From CAZKDV01 sp964551645 (GTDB lineage Bacteria > Bacteroidota > Bacteroidia > Bacteroidales > DTU049), in contig CAZKDV010000053.1 of the NCBI GenBank assembly GCA_964551645.1, positions 1 through 16,285 of the forward strand: a stretch of 16,285 nucleotides of DNA, in the 5' to 3' direction. The notes beneath the pieces were generated by a model. It worked only from the letters and a program-made list of their open reading frames with translations. It was not told where the DNA came from and did not search any database. The translations under genes were made by a program, and so were the position numbers. Numbering within the stretch: the stretch's first letter is position 1; every line of letters begins with the position of its first letter. Of the stretch, positions 14,850-16,285 are shown one piece after another.

Positions 14850-14982
14850 AATCAAAATTTGCCCAATTTCCCGAAGAAATTCGGATATTCATCAATTTCT
14901 AATAATTGGGGCTTATTGCTACGAACATAAGGGTTTGGGTTAAAGGCTGGCAACTTTTAGCATCAACTGCCAAATTGAAGTT
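14850..14982 (+). repeat. Dispersed intergenic repeat, copy C
   Basis: These 133 bases align without gaps to 12724-12856 with only 4 differences, in the same orientation. The hairpin CCGAA-GAAA-TTCGG is conserved at 14871-14884. The TGGCA/TGCCA pairing is fully Watson-Crick here, while copy B has a G-T wobble at the same place. The first ~19 bases of copies A and B are absent or highly changed. The copy lies between the start of the XRE-ImmA operon and the end of the DUF262 gene. Confidence 0.9.
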
Positions 14983-15006
14983 GAGATTTTAAGTTTATGC
15001 AAAATT

Positions 15007-15075
15007 TTACTCACTTATATAATTTGTGAATTTTTCTAATTCTTCTATTTTTTTCAACACGAAATACAAATAATT
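15007..15075 (-). other. In-frame open stretch after the DUF262-HNH stop
   Basis: Directly after the TGA of the DUF262 gene the same frame stays open for 22 codons (including VLKKIEELEKFTNYISE) up to a TAA at 15009-15007. The helical, charged composition is protein-like. It may be a C-terminal extension lost by a point mutation to TGA, a stop-codon readthrough tail, a remnant of another gene, or chance. Confidence 0.3.
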
Positions 15076-16158
15076 TCATTTCCCCGATTTCCTTCTATTA
15101 TCATCTTTACACAACATCTGGCAGTTTTCAGCTGTTGTTTTTCCACCCTCGTGCCAAGGTGTAATGTGATCGCCTTCCATTTCTTCAATTTCGTAATGTT
15201 CGGTGCAAATTGGGCAAATTCCTTTTTGTCGTTCGTAGGCTTCTCGTTTTTGATTGTCAGAAAAAGCTCTAATATTCAAAAACTTTTCTTTGCGAGTTAA
15301 AATGTATTCATAAATACCTTTTTTATTAGTTACATCTTCATCTTGCATAAGGTCAGAAATTTGTTGTTCTAACTTGTTTGGGTCGAGTTTTTGGTCTTTA
15401 AATTCATTGTATAAAAATCCCCAAGCAATACCTTTCATCTCTTTTCTGTATTTTGGAAAAGTCGCTTTTACCCAACTAATTACAGAACTAAAATAATTCC
15501 AAAGTTCAATTGCTGTTGGGTCATTTTGATGCTGAGCCATATAGACTTCAATTTCATCATTATTTATCCATTTTATTGTAGTTTCTAAATAATCTTGCCT
15601 AATTGCTGTTCCATTCAAGTAGTTACTACCCAAACCATAAGCAGCACAGCCGTTCTTGCTAAAGTATCTTTTAGCATCTGAAACCCAAGAGCCTGAATAA
15701 ACTGCATTTCGTAATTCTTGGTCGGTGAGTTTTTCTCCAGCAATATTGATTGTTTTAAACCATTCTAATTTCTCGCTATCTGTTCCGCTACACAAATAAA
15801 CCATTATTTTGTAGTTCAAAATTTGCTCTTGTTCGTCTTTTTGTAAATTGTGAAAATATCTGTTTTTAAAGGCAAAATCTCCTTCAACAAATTGACTTAC
15901 TGAAATTGTTCTTTGTTGTCCGTCAATCACTTCAAAATTTCCGTCTTCACGAACTGCCCAATACATTACATTCAATGGAAAATTTTTTGTAACTGTGTCT
16001 ATTACTGCATCTCGTTGTTTGTCTTTATAGATAAATTCTCGTTGATAAGGAGGACGAATGTCTAATTTTCCACCAAGTCCAACAACTCCATTTTCTTCGT
16101 TATCCTGATAACCAGCAACTAAATCACGAACGCTTATCTCTTTGAGTTCTATTTTCAT
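15076..16158 (-). CDS. DUF262 (ParB-like) protein with C-terminal HNH nuclease domain
   Basis: This 360-residue protein has an N-terminal DUF262 domain: PPYQREF (36-42), VIDGQQRT (77-84) and TINIAGEKLTDQELRNA (136-152). A C-terminal HNH nuclease follows: CPIC at 315-318, GDHITPWHEGG at 329-339, Asn345 and LCKDDN at 349-354. DUF262 folds like ParB and uses nucleotides; combined with HNH it occurs in type IV restriction (GmrSD-like) and other anti-phage systems, so a defence role is plausible. The second zinc pair is C350-x-x-D353 rather than CxxC, a variant I believe also occurs in relatives. It starts 6 bp after the stop of the gene upstream, so they are probably one operon. No methyltransferase is visible. 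Confidence 0.82.
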   Translation of the reverse strand: MKIELKEISVRDLVAGYQDNEENGVVGLGGKLDIRPPYQREFIYKDKQRDAVIDTVTKNFPLNVMYWAVREDGNFEVIDGQQRTISVSQFVEGDFAFKNRYFHNLQKDEQEQILNYKIMVYLCSGTDSEKLEWFKTINIAGEKLTDQELRNAVYSGSWVSDAKRYFSKNGCAAYGLGSNYLNGTAIRQDYLETTIKWINNDEIEVYMAQHQNDPTAIELWNYFSSVISWVKATFPKYRKEMKGIAWGFLYNEFKDQKLDPNKLEQQISDLMQDEDVTNKKGIYEYILTRKEKFLNIRAFSDNQKREAYERQKGICPICTEHYEIEEMEGDHITPWHEGGKTTAENCQMLCKDDNRRKSGK

Positions 16159-16164
16159 AAGTTT

Positions 16165-16285
16165 TTATTTTAGCCTTTTTGTTGTATTACTTTCAAGCAA
16201 CGATTTCATTTGCGTAATAGCAATTTTATTAAGTTCAATAAGTCTTTCGTTTTTTGGTAATCCTTGATTAATAAGCAATGCATTC
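16165..16285 (-). CDS. C-terminal end of an unidentified gene upstream of the DUF262 gene
   Basis: Reading leftward from the window edge there are 39 codons ending in TAA at 16167-16165. The peptide includes NQGLPKNERLIELNKIAI and ends ESNTTKRLK. It is helical in character and has no family signature I recognise. The gap to the DUF262 start is 6 bp, so the two genes should share a transcript, and this gene may be the functional partner of the nuclease. Confidence 0.6.
   Translation of the reverse strand, partial: NALLINQGLPKNERLIELNKIAITQMKSLLESNTTKRLK

Noticed and set aside
15061..15075. Separate small gene after the DUF262 stop
   Set aside because: No ATG is available; only GTG or TTG starts within the 22-codon stretch, so I list it as an open stretch and not as a gene.
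1..16285. CRISPR array, tRNA or rRNA genes
   Set aside because: No regularly spaced short repeats and no tRNA- or rRNA-like sequence was seen; the three repeat copies are too long and too far apart.

Overview
The window comes from an AT-rich member of the Bacteroidota. Three things support this. The genes include gldF, gldG and a secreted CotH-like protein with a type IX secretion (T9SS) sorting tail. Several genes are preceded by the Bacteroidota -7 promoter element TAnnTTTG. Shine-Dalgarno sequences are largely absent. A hydE homologue (maturation of [FeFe] hydrogenase) suggests an anaerobic, hydrogen-metabolising lifestyle. No tRNA, rRNA, CRISPR array or transposase gene was seen.

Left edge (1-578): the first 30 codons of a leftward AAA-type ATPase gene, whose promoter overlaps a perfect 21-bp inverted repeat. 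Then come a possible gene remnant and the first of three copies of a dispersed intergenic repeat.

Middle (579-12687), mostly core genes: a rightward CotH/lamin-tail exoprotein; a convergent LuxE-type acyl-protein synthetase; a lipoprotein; gldF-gldG-DUF4340, with a good promoter of its own before gldF; dnaN (beta clamp) closely followed by an M50B-like membrane metalloprotease; a leftward pair thpR-fructosamine kinase family gene, overlapping by 8 bp; and a divergent hydE. gldF/gldG form the membrane and accessory part of the gliding ABC transporter (GldA is not in the window). The CotH protein would be cargo of the T9SS.

Right part (12688-16285), accessory: an operon of an XRE-HTH/ImmA-IrrE-type regulator-peptidase followed by a PIN-domain ribonuclease, which resembles a toxin-antitoxin or stress-response pair. 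It lies between two direct copies of a 133-bp repeat that are 97% identical. Beyond it are a DUF262-HNH nuclease and, immediately upstream of that, the tail of another gene running off the window. All three repeat copies lie next to accessory genes, which makes the repeat and the cassette it flanks the most interesting structure here.
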